Shown piece after piece: positions 1 through 7,733 of a DNA stretch of 64,000 bases. How positions within the stretch are numbered: the stretch's first letter is position 1; every line of letters starts with the position of its first letter. The stretch spans positions 124,001-188,000 of the forward strand of contig NZ_BSFI01000004.1 in NCBI RefSeq assembly GCF_027922265.1. The letters are read 5' to 3'. The notes below the pieces were generated by a model that had not been told where the DNA came from, did not search any database, and saw only the letters and a list, made by a program, of their open reading frames with translations. Origin of the DNA: Hansschlegelia plantiphila (lineage in GTDB: Bacteria; Pseudomonadota; Alphaproteobacteria; Rhizobiales; Methylopilaceae). The position numbers were made by a program, and so were the translations under genes.

Positions 1-183
1 AAGGAGCGCGTCCCCTGACAGAAAATCTTGCCAGATCGCATTGTGCGGCAATTTTAATCTTTGCGCCTCTGTATTGTGCAGCGTTTTGGCCGGCCAGGGT
101 TCTGGAGGCTTGTCCTCGCGGGCGAAGGCGGTCCGCCCGGCCAATTGAACAAGACCAATGGGGCGGCCGGGCCATTCCGCCGT

Positions 184-561
184 TCAGCCGTGGAGAGTCG
201 CGGGATCGATCGACAGGACCAGGCGTTCGACCCGCACGCCCCCCAAGACGTGGCTGCGCATGATCTCCTCGACGTCCGTCTCCGTCTCGTATCGGTACCA
301 GACACCCTCCGGGTAGAGCACCATCACCGGCCCGTGCTCGCACACGTTCATGCATCCGGCATGATTGATCCGAACGCGCCGCGCGCCGAGCGCCATGCCG
401 AGGCGGCACATATAGTCGCACAATCGCCGGCTGCCGCGGCCGGCGCAGGAGCCGCGCCAATGCGTCTCGGGCCGTTCGTTGCTGCAGCAGAACACATGGA
501 CGCGGTAAAGCGGCTCTCCGTCTCCCGGAGAAACCGATGGCGCCGGCGGCGACGTCGTCAT
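184..561 (-). CDS. Thioredoxin-like [2Fe-2S] ferredoxin
   Basis: This 125-residue protein has the pattern of the thioredoxin-fold [2Fe-2S] ferredoxins (Shethna-type/NuoE-like). A Cys pair lies in VHVFCCSN near residue 25, followed by a Cys-rich stretch (SCAGRGSRRLCDYMC), and the family hallmark GCMNVCEHGPVMVLYPEGVWY is visible near residues 70-90. It should carry electrons in the cytoplasm; no signal peptide is seen. The gene starts only 6 nt after the stop of the COG0523 gene, so the two are almost certainly co-transcribed. It is the last gene of the tubulin-like operon visible here. The redox partner is unknown. Confidence 0.85.
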   Translation of the reverse strand: MTTSPPAPSVSPGDGEPLYRVHVFCCSNERPETHWRGSCAGRGSRRLCDYMCRLGMALGARRVRINHAGCMNVCEHGPVMVLYPEGVWYRYETETDVEEIMRSHVLGGVRVERLVLSIDPATLHG

Positions 562-567
562 CCCGGC

Positions 568-1575
568 TCAAGCGGCGTCGGCGGAGCGGACGACGCAGCG
601 TCCGAAACCTTCGGCGAACTCGGCCCGGTCGAGATTTTTGCCGATCACCACGAATTGCGACATGCGCTGCTCGCTCCCGCCCCAGGGACGGTCCTGGCGC
701 ATCGTCGTCAGCATGCGCACGCTCTGAAAGACGAGGCGCTCGTTGAATCCCTGCGCGTTGAAGATGCCCTTCGTGCGGTAGAGATCGTCGCCGCGTTCCT
801 GCGCGACCGCGTTCATCCAGAGGGCAAAGCGGTTGATGTCGATCGGCCGGGTCTCCTCCAGCACGAAAGAGCCGACCGAAGGATCGTGTTCGTGCTCGTG
901 GTCCCCCAGAAACTCGGGATCGACCTCAAGCTTCTGCACGAGATCGAAGGCGCCGACGTTGACGACCTTCGCGATGTCGATCTCGGCGTTCGTCGTGCGG
1001 TGGAGCGTGGCGAGCGGATTGAGCTTGCGGATGCGCGCCTCGATCGCCGCGAGCTGCTCTTCCGTCACGAGATCCGCCTTGTTGACGAGGATCACGTCGC
1101 TGAAGGCGACCTGCTCGACCGCCTCGTTGCTCTGAGCGAGATTGGCCTCGAGGTTGACCGCGTCGACGACGGTGACGAACGCGTCGAGGCGAATGGCGGC
1201 CTTGACCTCGTCGGCCACGAAAAAGGTCGACGCGACCGGCGCCGGATCGGCGAGCCCGGTCGTCTCGATCAGGATACCGTCGAGCGTGCCGGCTCGCTCC
1301 TGAAGCCGGCTCAGCGTGTCGATCAGATCGCCCCGCACCGTGCAGCATAGGCAGCCGTTGTTGAACTCCACGAGCTGTTGCGCGTCGTCATGGACCACGA
1401 GCTGCCCGTCGATGCTGATCTCGCCGAACTCGTTGACGATGACGGCGAGCTTCTTGCCGTGATCCTCGCGGAGAATGCGGTTGATGAGCGTCGTCTTGCC
1501 GGATCCCAGGAAACCCGTGACGACGGTGGCCGGAATGCGATCGGCCTTGCCGGGGATAGTTGGGGTGGACGCCAT
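568..1575 (-). CDS. COG0523 (CobW/ZNG-type) GTP-binding metallochaperone
   Basis: This 335-residue P-loop GTPase has the G3E features: Walker [10 protein letters not shown] near residue 21, the metal-binding CLCC motif near residues 74-77, [10 protein letters not shown] (switch region) and NKAD for guanine specificity. The C-terminal CobW_C domain follows a short acidic/His stretch (DHEHEHD). Family members deliver Zn, Co, Fe or similar metals to client enzymes; the metal here cannot be told. It lies 120 nt downstream of the tubulin-like gene, past two strong hairpins, and runs straight into the [2Fe-2S] ferredoxin gene. A second paralog with a much longer His-rich loop is at 56965-58098. Confidence 0.9.
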   Translation of the reverse strand: MASTPTIPGKADRIPATVVTGFLGSGKTTLINRILREDHGKKLAVIVNEFGEISIDGQLVVHDDAQQLVEFNNGCLCCTVRGDLIDTLSRLQERAGTLDGILIETTGLADPAPVASTFFVADEVKAAIRLDAFVTVVDAVNLEANLAQSNEAVEQVAFSDVILVNKADLVTEEQLAAIEARIRKLNPLATLHRTTNAEIDIAKVVNVGAFDLVQKLEVDPEFLGDHEHEHDPSVGSFVLEETRPIDINRFALWMNAVAQERGDDLYRTKGIFNAQGFNERLVFQSVRMLTTMRQDRPWGGSEQRMSQFVVIGKNLDRAEFAEGFGRCVVRSADAA

Positions 1576-1615
1576 GATTCAATGCCTTCGTGACAGCGGG
1601 AGCGCTGTGAGGAAT

Positions 1616-1684
1616 GGCGGGCGGACCGCTGGGTCCGCCCGCCCATCTGTTCAGGCCGGGATCCGACGATGTCGGGATCCGGCC
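1616..1684. promoter_or_regulatory. Two strong hairpins between tubulin-like gene and CobW gene
   Basis: A perfect 12-bp inverted repeat with a 4-nt loop spans 1616-1643 (arms GGCGGGCGGACC and GGTCCGCCCGCC). A second imperfect 14-bp inverted repeat spans 1654-1684. Neither is followed by a T-run on the minus strand, so they are not classical terminators. They may slow or process the transcript, or set the dosage of the cobW-ferredoxin part relative to the tubulin-like part. Confidence 0.6.
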
Positions 1685-1695
1685 GGCGCGGCGGA

Positions 1696-3411
1696 CTACT
1701 CGGCCGCGACCGGCTCGGCCTGGGGCGCTTTGCTCTTCCGCTTCGTCGCTGCGCCGCCCGGCGTCGCCACCACGGTTTTGGTCATCGCGGCGATGCCCTC
1801 CTCCATGATGATCTTTCGGTTCGCCGGCGGCAGCTTGTCGCCGCGCAACTGGTCGTAGGGGACCACCACCCAGCAGGCGCAGCCCCAGATGCACTCGCCC
1901 GCCATGCCTTCGAAGCGGATCGCCGGCTCAGACAGCATGGGTCCGATGTCGATCAGCCAGGCGTGCTCGTTGAGCTTCTCTTCCCAGGACAGCTTGTCAT
2001 AGACTTTCTGGCTGCTCCAGAACGCTTCGAGATCGGTCTTCGCCACTCCCGGCAGGATGACGTTCGCGTAGGAGGTCAGCGCGTCAAAGAACTCGTGCGT
2101 AGAGACATGCAGCGACGATTCCGAGTCGAGCATGTACTTCTTCGAGACGACCTCCCGGAAGGTCTTGGCGATATCCTCCATCGGCATGTTGCGAGAGCCA
2201 TAGATCAGGACCTCGGCGTAGTCGGTCTTGAAGCCGTCCCTCAGGCCGTCGTACTTCGGCACGAAGTCGATCCACTGGTTGACGACGGCCTCCCATTTCG
2301 ACGGGGCTTCGCCGGGAAGGACCTGCACGCCGGGATGGGTGAGCTTGGCGACGTCGAACAGCGTCCAGCTCCGCGACTTGGAGCTGACCGTCTCGTGCGG
2401 CGCCCCGGTCAGGCCCGCGGGACGAAGCGCCCGGAACAGGTCGCGGCCGTTGTCGGCGACGACGAAGCGCATAAAGGAATCCGCGACGAAGCGGTTCGTG
2501 ACCATCTCCTTGAAGCTCTGGCGGATGGGGGCCTCGCCCGTCGTGGTGTAGGCCGTCAGCCGCTGCCAGCTCTGCTCGGGGTTCACGACGAAGAAGCCGC
2601 CGGTGAAGGGGCTGCGGTAGAGGTCGCCCCAGACCGCGGTGACGCCGGCGTTCTTGTCGTCGTCCAGCATGCAGTCGAGGTCGTTCAGCGTGGTGTAGAG
2701 CGCCGGGCTGTCCTTGTAGGTCTCAGGATCGCCCGAGTGCGGCAGCTGACCCACGCCGATCACCGGGATGCGGCGCCCGAGCTTCACGTTCGACAGATGG
2801 CGGGCGAGGTCGACGACCATGCCGCTGCCGGTGCCGCCGGCCATGCTGAAGCAGACCGTCACCAGCGAGGGCAGGCCGGCCTTCTCGATGTGGTCGACGA
2901 ACTTGCGCAGCGCCGCGTCCATCGGGCGGTCGCCGGCATAGTAGGCGTTGGCGTAGATGCCCTTCGCCACCGCGCGGGGGAAGTGCTCGCCCGCCTTCGG
3001 CATCTCGTATTTCTTCGGAACATACGATTCGAAGTTCGGATTCCAGTAATAGCGCGGATACTCGAGCTTCAGGAACTCGCGGGTCCGGTTCATGCCCTCG
3101 AAGAACTCTTCCTTCTCCGGCACGGGCAGGGCGACCGACTGGAACAGGAAGCGGTCGCTGGGGATGCCGCGGGATTCCAGGCGCTTGATGAAGGCGGCGG
3201 CGTAGTCCTGCGCGAGCCCCATGTCCTGATCGCCGATGTCGACGACGAGGGCGGCGAAGGTCGCGCGGGGATCGGCGAGGTGATCCTCGATCTCGCCGGT
3301 GCGCAACAGCGCCTCCACATAGGCGGCGCCCGTGCGTCCGATGCCGACGACGTGCATGCAGTGCGGCGCCTGGACGCCTGTCGCACTGTGGTAGAGAGAT
3401 GCGGACATCAT
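1696..3411 (-). CDS. Tubulin/FtsZ-like GTPase-fold protein A
   Basis: This 571-residue protein shows tubulin/FtsZ superfamily features resembling the bacterial tubulin-like (Tubulin_2) group. There is an N-terminal glycine-rich loop VVGIGRTG (residues 21-28), a strand ending ALVVDIGDQD (54-63), and the tubulin signature AGGTGSGM at 191-198 (the T4 phosphate-binding loop) before a helix VVDLARHLSN. The C-terminal third is shared with the paralog at 3835-5352 (AKTDLE, LSEPAIRFEGMAGE, VPYDQLRG), and the tail is Lys/Ala-rich. A ribosome site (CAGGAG) fits the first ATG or, with better spacing, the second at 3408. It may form GTP-dependent filaments; this is inferred, not shown. Confidence 0.75.
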   Translation of the reverse strand: MMSASLYHSATGVQAPHCMHVVGIGRTGAAYVEALLRTGEIEDHLADPRATFAALVVDIGDQDMGLAQDYAAAFIKRLESRGIPSDRFLFQSVALPVPEKEEFFEGMNRTREFLKLEYPRYYWNPNFESYVPKKYEMPKAGEHFPRAVAKGIYANAYYAGDRPMDAALRKFVDHIEKAGLPSLVTVCFSMAGGTGSGMVVDLARHLSNVKLGRRIPVIGVGQLPHSGDPETYKDSPALYTTLNDLDCMLDDDKNAGVTAVWGDLYRSPFTGGFFVVNPEQSWQRLTAYTTTGEAPIRQSFKEMVTNRFVADSFMRFVVADNGRDLFRALRPAGLTGAPHETVSSKSRSWTLFDVAKLTHPGVQVLPGEAPSKWEAVVNQWIDFVPKYDGLRDGFKTDYAEVLIYGSRNMPMEDIAKTFREVVSKKYMLDSESSLHVSTHEFFDALTSYANVILPGVAKTDLEAFWSSQKVYDKLSWEEKLNEHAWLIDIGPMLSEPAIRFEGMAGECIWGCACWVVVPYDQLRGDKLPPANRKIIMEEGIAAMTKTVVATPGGAATKRKSKAPQAEPVAAE

Positions 3412-3490
3412 GTTCTCCTGCTGTGGCTGGCTGTGCGGCGTTACGCGGCGTGATCGCGGTGCGTGTCGACGCCCGTTGACTTCGTGACGA

Positions 3491-3817
3491 TCAGCATCTG
3501 ATCGAGAATGTTTCCGTGAGATCCAGGAATCCGAGATCTCTCAGGATGTGCGCGACGGACGTCGCCCGATTGTTCGAGACGTAGAGCATGTAGTCTTCGA
3601 CGAAGAGCCCCGGGTCCGTCGATATTGTGCCGTCGTCGATCAGGCTGACGCCCTTCTCGAGATCTTCTCTTGCGAGCCGTGCGGTCCAGATCGGGGATTC
3701 GATGTAGATCGCCTCGTCGGTCGCCCGCGAAATCTGTAGGAACTTGCCGCCGGTGATTGTCGTCACCTTCGCGCCCGCTCCGTATTTCTCCATAACCTTC
3801 GACCAATCGAGCGGCAT
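3491..3817 (-). CDS. Hypothetical 108-aa protein between two tubulin-like genes
   Basis: The ATG at 3817 is chosen because GGAG lies 8 nt upstream and the gene begins 17 nt after the stop of the upstream tubulin-like gene. The product (MPLDWSKVMEKYGAGAK...) has no signal peptide, transmembrane segment or motif that I recognise. It looks like a small alpha/beta cytoplasmic protein, with alternating hydrophobic stretches such as EAIYIESPIWTARL and LFVEDYMLYVSNN. Its position between the two tubulin-like genes suggests an adaptor or regulator of the putative filament; that is inference from context only. Confidence 0.75.
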   Translation of the reverse strand: MPLDWSKVMEKYGAGAKVTTITGGKFLQISRATDEAIYIESPIWTARLAREDLEKGVSLIDDGTISTDPGLFVEDYMLYVSNNRATSVAHILRDLGFLDLTETFSIRC

Positions 3818-3834
3818 CCTGCGATCTCCAGCGA

Positions 3835-5352
3835 TCAGGCGGCGTGGGCGGGGCGAGCGTCGCCCTCTTGCGGTGCCGGCCTGGGTCCGCCCCTCAGGTC
3901 GTCGAACGGCACGGCGATCCATCCGTCGCTGCCGGGCAGACTGGCCCCCGCCATGCCTTCGAGGCGGGTCGAGGGCTCGCTGAGAAGCACGCCCCGCTCG
4001 AGCAGAAGCGCGTGATCGAGCGCCCGTTCGCTCTCGTCCGTCGCGTCGTAGGCGTCGCGCGCCGTGTAGAAGAGGTCGAGGTCGGTCTTGGCGATCGACG
4101 GCAGGATGAATTGCACCGAGCCCTTGCGCCCGCCGCCCGCCACCTGCGGAGGGACATCGGGCGAGAACGCCGCCTCGAGCGCTGCTGCGTCGGCTGCGGC
4201 CTCCGGCGCGTCGGGGGCGGCGACGCGGAGCTCGATGAACTCCGGCTGAAAGGTCGGAAGAAGGCCCAGCCGCGATGGGAGAGTGGGATCCAGGGGGATA
4301 GCGCCCTCCACGCCGTCGGCGAAGCCCAGCATGTGGATCCACTTCGGGCCCCAGGGCGTGCGCGCCGCGGAATGCTGGGTGGAGGGCGCTGCGACCCAAT
4401 TGAGCAACCGCAGCGTCTCCCAGAGATTGGCGCCGCCCCTCGCGGTGAGCAGCGAGGCGATCTCGCTGGTCACTCGCTCGTGGGTGGCCGCAAGGTCGCC
4501 CGTGCTCTCCCAGACATGCTGCTGCGGCACCACCAGAAGGCCGGCGGTGAACGGGTTTCGGAAGAGCTCGCCGCAGGCGGTGACGACGCCCTGGTTCTTG
4601 CCCTCGTCGCCGAAGCAGTCGAGTTCGTTCAACAGCGGATACATCGCCGCGCCGCCCTGCATCAGCGCATCGCCGGCGCATGGCAGGACGCCGAGGCCGA
4701 CCATCAGGGCCTGCCGACCGAAGACAACGTTCGACAGGTGGCGGACGAGGTCGACGATCATGCCGCCGCCGACGCCGCCGGCCATGCCGAACACGGTGCA
4801 GACGATCGACTGCGCCCGGCTCGCTTCGACCCTGGCCCCGAACCGGCTCAGCGCAGACTTCAAACTCCGTTCGCCGTCATAATAGGCGCGGCCGTAAACG
4901 GCCTTGGCGTAAGCGCGGGCGACGCCCCCCGCAGGCTGCGGATCCCCGATTGACGATGGGAGCCAAGCCGTCGCGTCCGGCGTCCCGTGGGCCATCGGGT
5001 ATTCAAGCTTCAGAAACTCCGGGTAGCGCCCCAAAGCGTCCAGGAGTTCGCTGCGGGACGGAGCCGCCAGCTCGATGATTTCGACGTCCGCGCGATCGGC
5101 CGGCAGCCCCCTGGCCGCCTCGCGAACGCCATCGAGGTCCTGATCGCCGATGTCGATCACGAGCGCGGACATCTTCGGACCGGTCGACGGCAGCGTGCGC
5201 AATACTTCCGCGACGATGTCGGCGCCCGCCTTGCCCACGCCGACCAAATTTACGCAAAACGGAATCCGTTCTTCATTCCCGACGCGGTGAACGCCACGAC
5301 GCAAAGCATCGAGCTTTCGCCGTTTCAGTTTTTCTTCCATTGATAAAGACAT
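3835..5352 (-). CDS. Tubulin/FtsZ-like protein B with altered signature loop
   Basis: The start at 5352 (MSLSMEEKLKRRKL) is preceded by AAAGGA at suitable spacing. An in-frame extension upstream would run into the leader terminator. The 505-residue product is a clear paralog of the 1696-3411 protein: both share LVGVGKAG/VVGIGRTG, VIDIGDQD, EFLKLEYP, the helix IVDLVRHLSN and the C-terminal AKTDLD...LSEPSTRLEGMAG. The tubulin signature loop reads AGGVGGGM (191-198) instead of AGGTGSGM, so the Thr and Ser that contact phosphate are lost. This suggests that B is a structural or regulatory partner and A the active nucleotide binder. It is the first gene of the operon. Confidence 0.72.
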   Translation of the reverse strand: MSLSMEEKLKRRKLDALRRGVHRVGNEERIPFCVNLVGVGKAGADIVAEVLRTLPSTGPKMSALVIDIGDQDLDGVREAARGLPADRADVEIIELAAPSRSELLDALGRYPEFLKLEYPMAHGTPDATAWLPSSIGDPQPAGGVARAYAKAVYGRAYYDGERSLKSALSRFGARVEASRAQSIVCTVFGMAGGVGGGMIVDLVRHLSNVVFGRQALMVGLGVLPCAGDALMQGGAAMYPLLNELDCFGDEGKNQGVVTACGELFRNPFTAGLLVVPQQHVWESTGDLAATHERVTSEIASLLTARGGANLWETLRLLNWVAAPSTQHSAARTPWGPKWIHMLGFADGVEGAIPLDPTLPSRLGLLPTFQPEFIELRVAAPDAPEAAADAAALEAAFSPDVPPQVAGGGRKGSVQFILPSIAKTDLDLFYTARDAYDATDESERALDHALLLERGVLLSEPSTRLEGMAGASLPGSDGWIAVPFDDLRGGPRPAPQEGDARPAHAA

Positions 5353-5422
5353 GACTGTCCTTTCGCAGGATCCGGAAATCCAGCAATGCTTCAGCGTCGA
5401 CCAAGAAAACTGCCGGAAACGC

Positions 5423-5464
5423 AAAAACCCCCGATTTTTCGCGAGATCGCGAAAAATTCGAGGG
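5423..5464 (-). terminator. Leader intrinsic terminator upstream of tubulin-like operon
   Basis: Read on the minus strand, CCCTCGAATTTTTCGCGA is followed after a 2-nt turn by its near-perfect complement, then CGGGGG and five T residues. This is a typical Rho-independent terminator. It lies about 70 nt before the ATG at 5352 and downstream of a likely promoter, so it would stop transcripts in the leader unless antitermination occurs. Confidence 0.75.
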
Positions 5465-5497
5465 CTTTTATGCCGATGTCAGTGTGGCTTTATTGCC
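5463..5497 (-). promoter_or_regulatory. Tandem six-base-loop hairpins, candidate ANTAR target
   Basis: On the minus strand the leader holds GGC-AATAAA-GCC (5497-5486) and, 11 nt later, GGC-ATAAAA-GCC (5474-5463). Both are short stems closing six-base loops that begin with A. The 3' arm of the second overlaps the 5' arm of the terminator, so the two could be mutually exclusive. This is the layout of ANTAR-regulated leaders. Two points argue against it: position 4 of each loop is A instead of the usual G, and the uninterrupted stems are only 3 bp long. Confidence 0.4.
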
Positions 5498-5505
5498 GCG
5501 ATGGA

Positions 5506-5535
5506 ACGGTAGAAGACAGCTGCGCGCCTTGTCAA
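5506..5535 (-). promoter_or_regulatory. Putative sigma-70 promoter of tubulin-like operon
   Basis: A consensus -35 box TTGACA (5535-5530) is separated by 18 nt from TACCGT (5511-5506) as a -10 element on the minus strand. Transcription would start near 5499, just before the hexaloop hairpins and the terminator. Confidence 0.45.
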
Positions 5536-5827
5536 CGGGAGCGTCGGCCGCAATTTTGCGCAACAAGGCCGCTCGGCGCCTATGGTTCGCGCATGATTTA
5601 GGAGCGCCTGACGCGGGCGCGGCCAAATCTCCCTGCGTCGGTATGCAATTTGCAAAGTGTCCGCCAACCTGACTTTATGAAACGGCGGCGTCGAGCATTT
5701 TGCGGCGCCCGCCGTAACGGCGCCCTATGGTCGGCTCCGCGGCATGGGGAAATCTGTGAGCGCCTGAGAGGTTCTAGACCAACGACCCGATTGAGCCCTG
5801 GATTGCGACGATTGAGAGACATCAGCC

Positions 5828-6961
5828 ATGCGCAAGACGACTCAAGCTCCTTGGAAGGTTGGTGTGCTGTTCTCCCAGACGGGATGCACGGCCGACATCG
5901 AGCGAACCCAGTTGCATGGCACGCTCATGGCGATCGAGGAGATCAACGCCGCGGGCGGGGTTCGCGGCCGAGAGATCCGTCCGATCGTCTACGATCCGGG
6001 CGCGGGAAGCGTGCCCTACGCGTACCTCGCCAAGAAGCTGATCGTCGAAGACGGCGCCACGTCGATCTTCGGCTGCTACACCTCGGCGAGCCGGAAGGCG
6101 ATTATCCCGGTGATGGAGCGCCTCAACGGGCTGCTCTGGTATCCCACGCCCTATGAAGGCTTCGAGTATTCGCCGAACGTGATCTACACCGGGGCGGTTC
6201 CGAACCAGAACAGCTCCGAACTCTGCCGCTTTATGATGCAGACCTACGGGCCGCGGTTCTACCTGATAGGATCCGACTACGTGTATCCGCGCCGATCGAA
6301 CCGCCTCGTGAGGGAGTTTCTCGCGGGCGCCGGCGGTTCCGTCGTGGGCGAGCGCTACGTTGGAATCCGCGCCCGACGCCAGGATTTCACGCCAATCATG
6401 CGGGACATCGAGGACGTCGGCGCCGACGTGATCTTCTCCACTGTCGTCGGGGAGGGCACGAGTTTCCTCTATCAAGCCTACGCCGACGCCGGCTTTGATC
6501 CGACGCGGATGCCGATCGCGAGCCTGACGACGACCGAGGCCGAGATCGAGGCGATGGGATTCGACGTCGGCGAGGCGCACATCACCGCTGCATGCTACTT
6601 CGCCGGCATCGAAAGCCCGTCCAACACCGCCTTCGTGAACGGGTTCAAGAAGCGTTTTGGCGAGGCTTCGACCAACGCATGCGCCGAAGCAGCCTATTTT
6701 CAGGTCCATCTGTTCGCGCGCGCGCTCGAGAAGACGAATTCGCTTGCGACGGACGACCTGAGGCCGCTCGTGCTGGGGTCGACATTCGATGCGCCTCAAG
6801 GGCGCGTGCGGATCAACCCGGCGTCAGGGCATACCGATCTCTGGACGCGGATAGGGCGGGCGAACCGACGAGGTCAGTTCACGCTGTTGCGTGAGGTGCG
6901 GACGCCGGTGCAGGCCGACCCCTTCATGATCTGCGCCGAGCCGGCTCAACTCAAGGCATGA
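5828..6961 (+). CDS. amiC: AmiC-like amide/urea-sensing periplasmic-binding-fold protein
   Basis: This 377-residue protein belongs to the Leu/Ile/Val-binding fold family and closely resembles Pseudomonas AmiC, for example in FGCYTSASRKAIIPV, LLWYPTPYEGFEYSPNV, GSDYVYPRRSN, DVIFSTVVGEGTS, IASLTTTEAEIEAMG and TFDAPQGRVRI. It has no signal peptide, as expected for a cytoplasmic ligand sensor rather than a transport component. AmiC binds short amides and holds the antiterminator AmiR inactive until ligand is present. The amiR-like gene follows 51 nt downstream. No amidase or amide transporter gene is in this window; the divergent neighbour is the tubulin-like operon, so the sensed molecule is uncertain. 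Confidence 0.85.
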   Translation: MRKTTQAPWKVGVLFSQTGCTADIERTQLHGTLMAIEEINAAGGVRGREIRPIVYDPGAGSVPYAYLAKKLIVEDGATSIFGCYTSASRKAIIPVMERLNGLLWYPTPYEGFEYSPNVIYTGAVPNQNSSELCRFMMQTYGPRFYLIGSDYVYPRRSNRLVREFLAGAGGSVVGERYVGIRARRQDFTPIMRDIEDVGADVIFSTVVGEGTSFLYQAYADAGFDPTRMPIASLTTTEAEIEAMGFDVGEAHITAACYFAGIESPSNTAFVNGFKKRFGEASTNACAEAAYFQVHLFARALEKTNSLATDDLRPLVLGSTFDAPQGRVRINPASGHTDLWTRIGRANRRGQFTLLREVRTPVQADPFMICAEPAQLKA

Positions 6962-7012
6962 CGCCGCGGCGGACGTTCGAGACGAGCGATCCGCCGGCGC
7001 GCGTGGAGACCC

Positions 7013-7648
7013 ATGATGGATTTTGATCGAACGGGGCAGGGCGGCCCCATGCACGCTGCTCAGGCTCGCGAAGCCAATGATCTGGACGTCATCGTCGTCA
7101 CGGCGCTCGACGATCAGGGAAGCTTCCTCGTCCGGGAGCTTCAGCGCCTGCGTTTGAGGGTGCGGCACGTCTGGCCGTCGGGCGGCTCCCTGCCGGTCGA
7201 GGCGGACGTGATTTATTGCGACTACTCCGATGATCTGTCGCTCCGCATCCCGTGGCCTATCGGCGAGGCGCAAGCCGCGCTCGTGGCCATCCTGCCTCAG
7301 ACCGACTCCTTCGGATCGGAGGCGCTCGAAGCCGCGACGCCCGACGCGGTGCTGGCGCGGCCCTTCACCGCGAATGCGATACGGGCGAGCCTGATCATGG
7401 CGCGAAGCCAGTTCCGCTACGAGCAGCGGCTCCGCAACAAGGTGGATCGGCTCGAGGAGAATCTGCGCTCGACGCGCACGATCGAACACGCCAAATCCAT
7501 CCTCATGGCGGTACGGGCCCTGGACGCGGAGCAGGCTTACGCCGTCATGCGGAGTCAGGCGATGGCGAGGCGGGTGCCCGTCAGCGCGGTCGCTGCGGCG
7601 ATCGTCTCGTCATCGGAGATCCTGAGCGACGAGCCCTCGCACAGCTAG
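7013..7648 (+). CDS. amiR: AmiR-like ANTAR transcription antiterminator
   Basis: The 211-residue product has a degenerate receiver domain (residues about 22-135), a coiled-coil (RYEQRLRNKVDRLEENLRS) and a C-terminal ANTAR domain (TIEHAKSILMAVRALDAEQAYAVMRSQAMARRVPVSAVAAAIV). The usual phospho-acceptor pattern of receivers is not evident, as in AmiR, which is controlled by AmiC binding. ANTAR proteins bind paired hexaloop hairpins in leader RNA and prevent termination. The ATG at 7013 has GGAGA just upstream. The best candidate target in the window is the leader at 5423-5497. Confidence 0.85.
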   Translation: MMDFDRTGQGGPMHAAQAREANDLDVIVVTALDDQGSFLVRELQRLRLRVRHVWPSGGSLPVEADVIYCDYSDDLSLRIPWPIGEAQAALVAILPQTDSFGSEALEAATPDAVLARPFTANAIRASLIMARSQFRYEQRLRNKVDRLEENLRSTRTIEHAKSILMAVRALDAEQAYAVMRSQAMARRVPVSAVAAAIVSSSEILSDEPSHS

Positions 7649-7733
7649 AACCGCGCGAGGAGCCGATAGCGGAGGAAGGCGCGTCGCGCTCCCGCGCGGC
7701 GCGCAATCGGCGGCTTAGGGCTTGGCGGCGACG

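Noticed and set aside
1..183. Left edge sequence, checked for a gene or terminator downstream of the ferredoxin gene
   Set aside because: Only a GCCCGGCC/GGCCGGGC pair with a long loop and no T-run; no gene signature.
5704..5724. GGCGCC repeats and CGCCG-TAA-CGGCG palindrome upstream of the amiC-like gene, considered as a second ANTAR leader
   Set aside because: The loop is only three bases and there is no terminator after it.
5828..7648. Amidase, amide porin or urea transporter expected next to an AmiC/AmiR pair
   Set aside because: None of the neighbouring genes in the window resembles AmiE, AmiS, FmdA or UrtBCDE; a distant location cannot be excluded.
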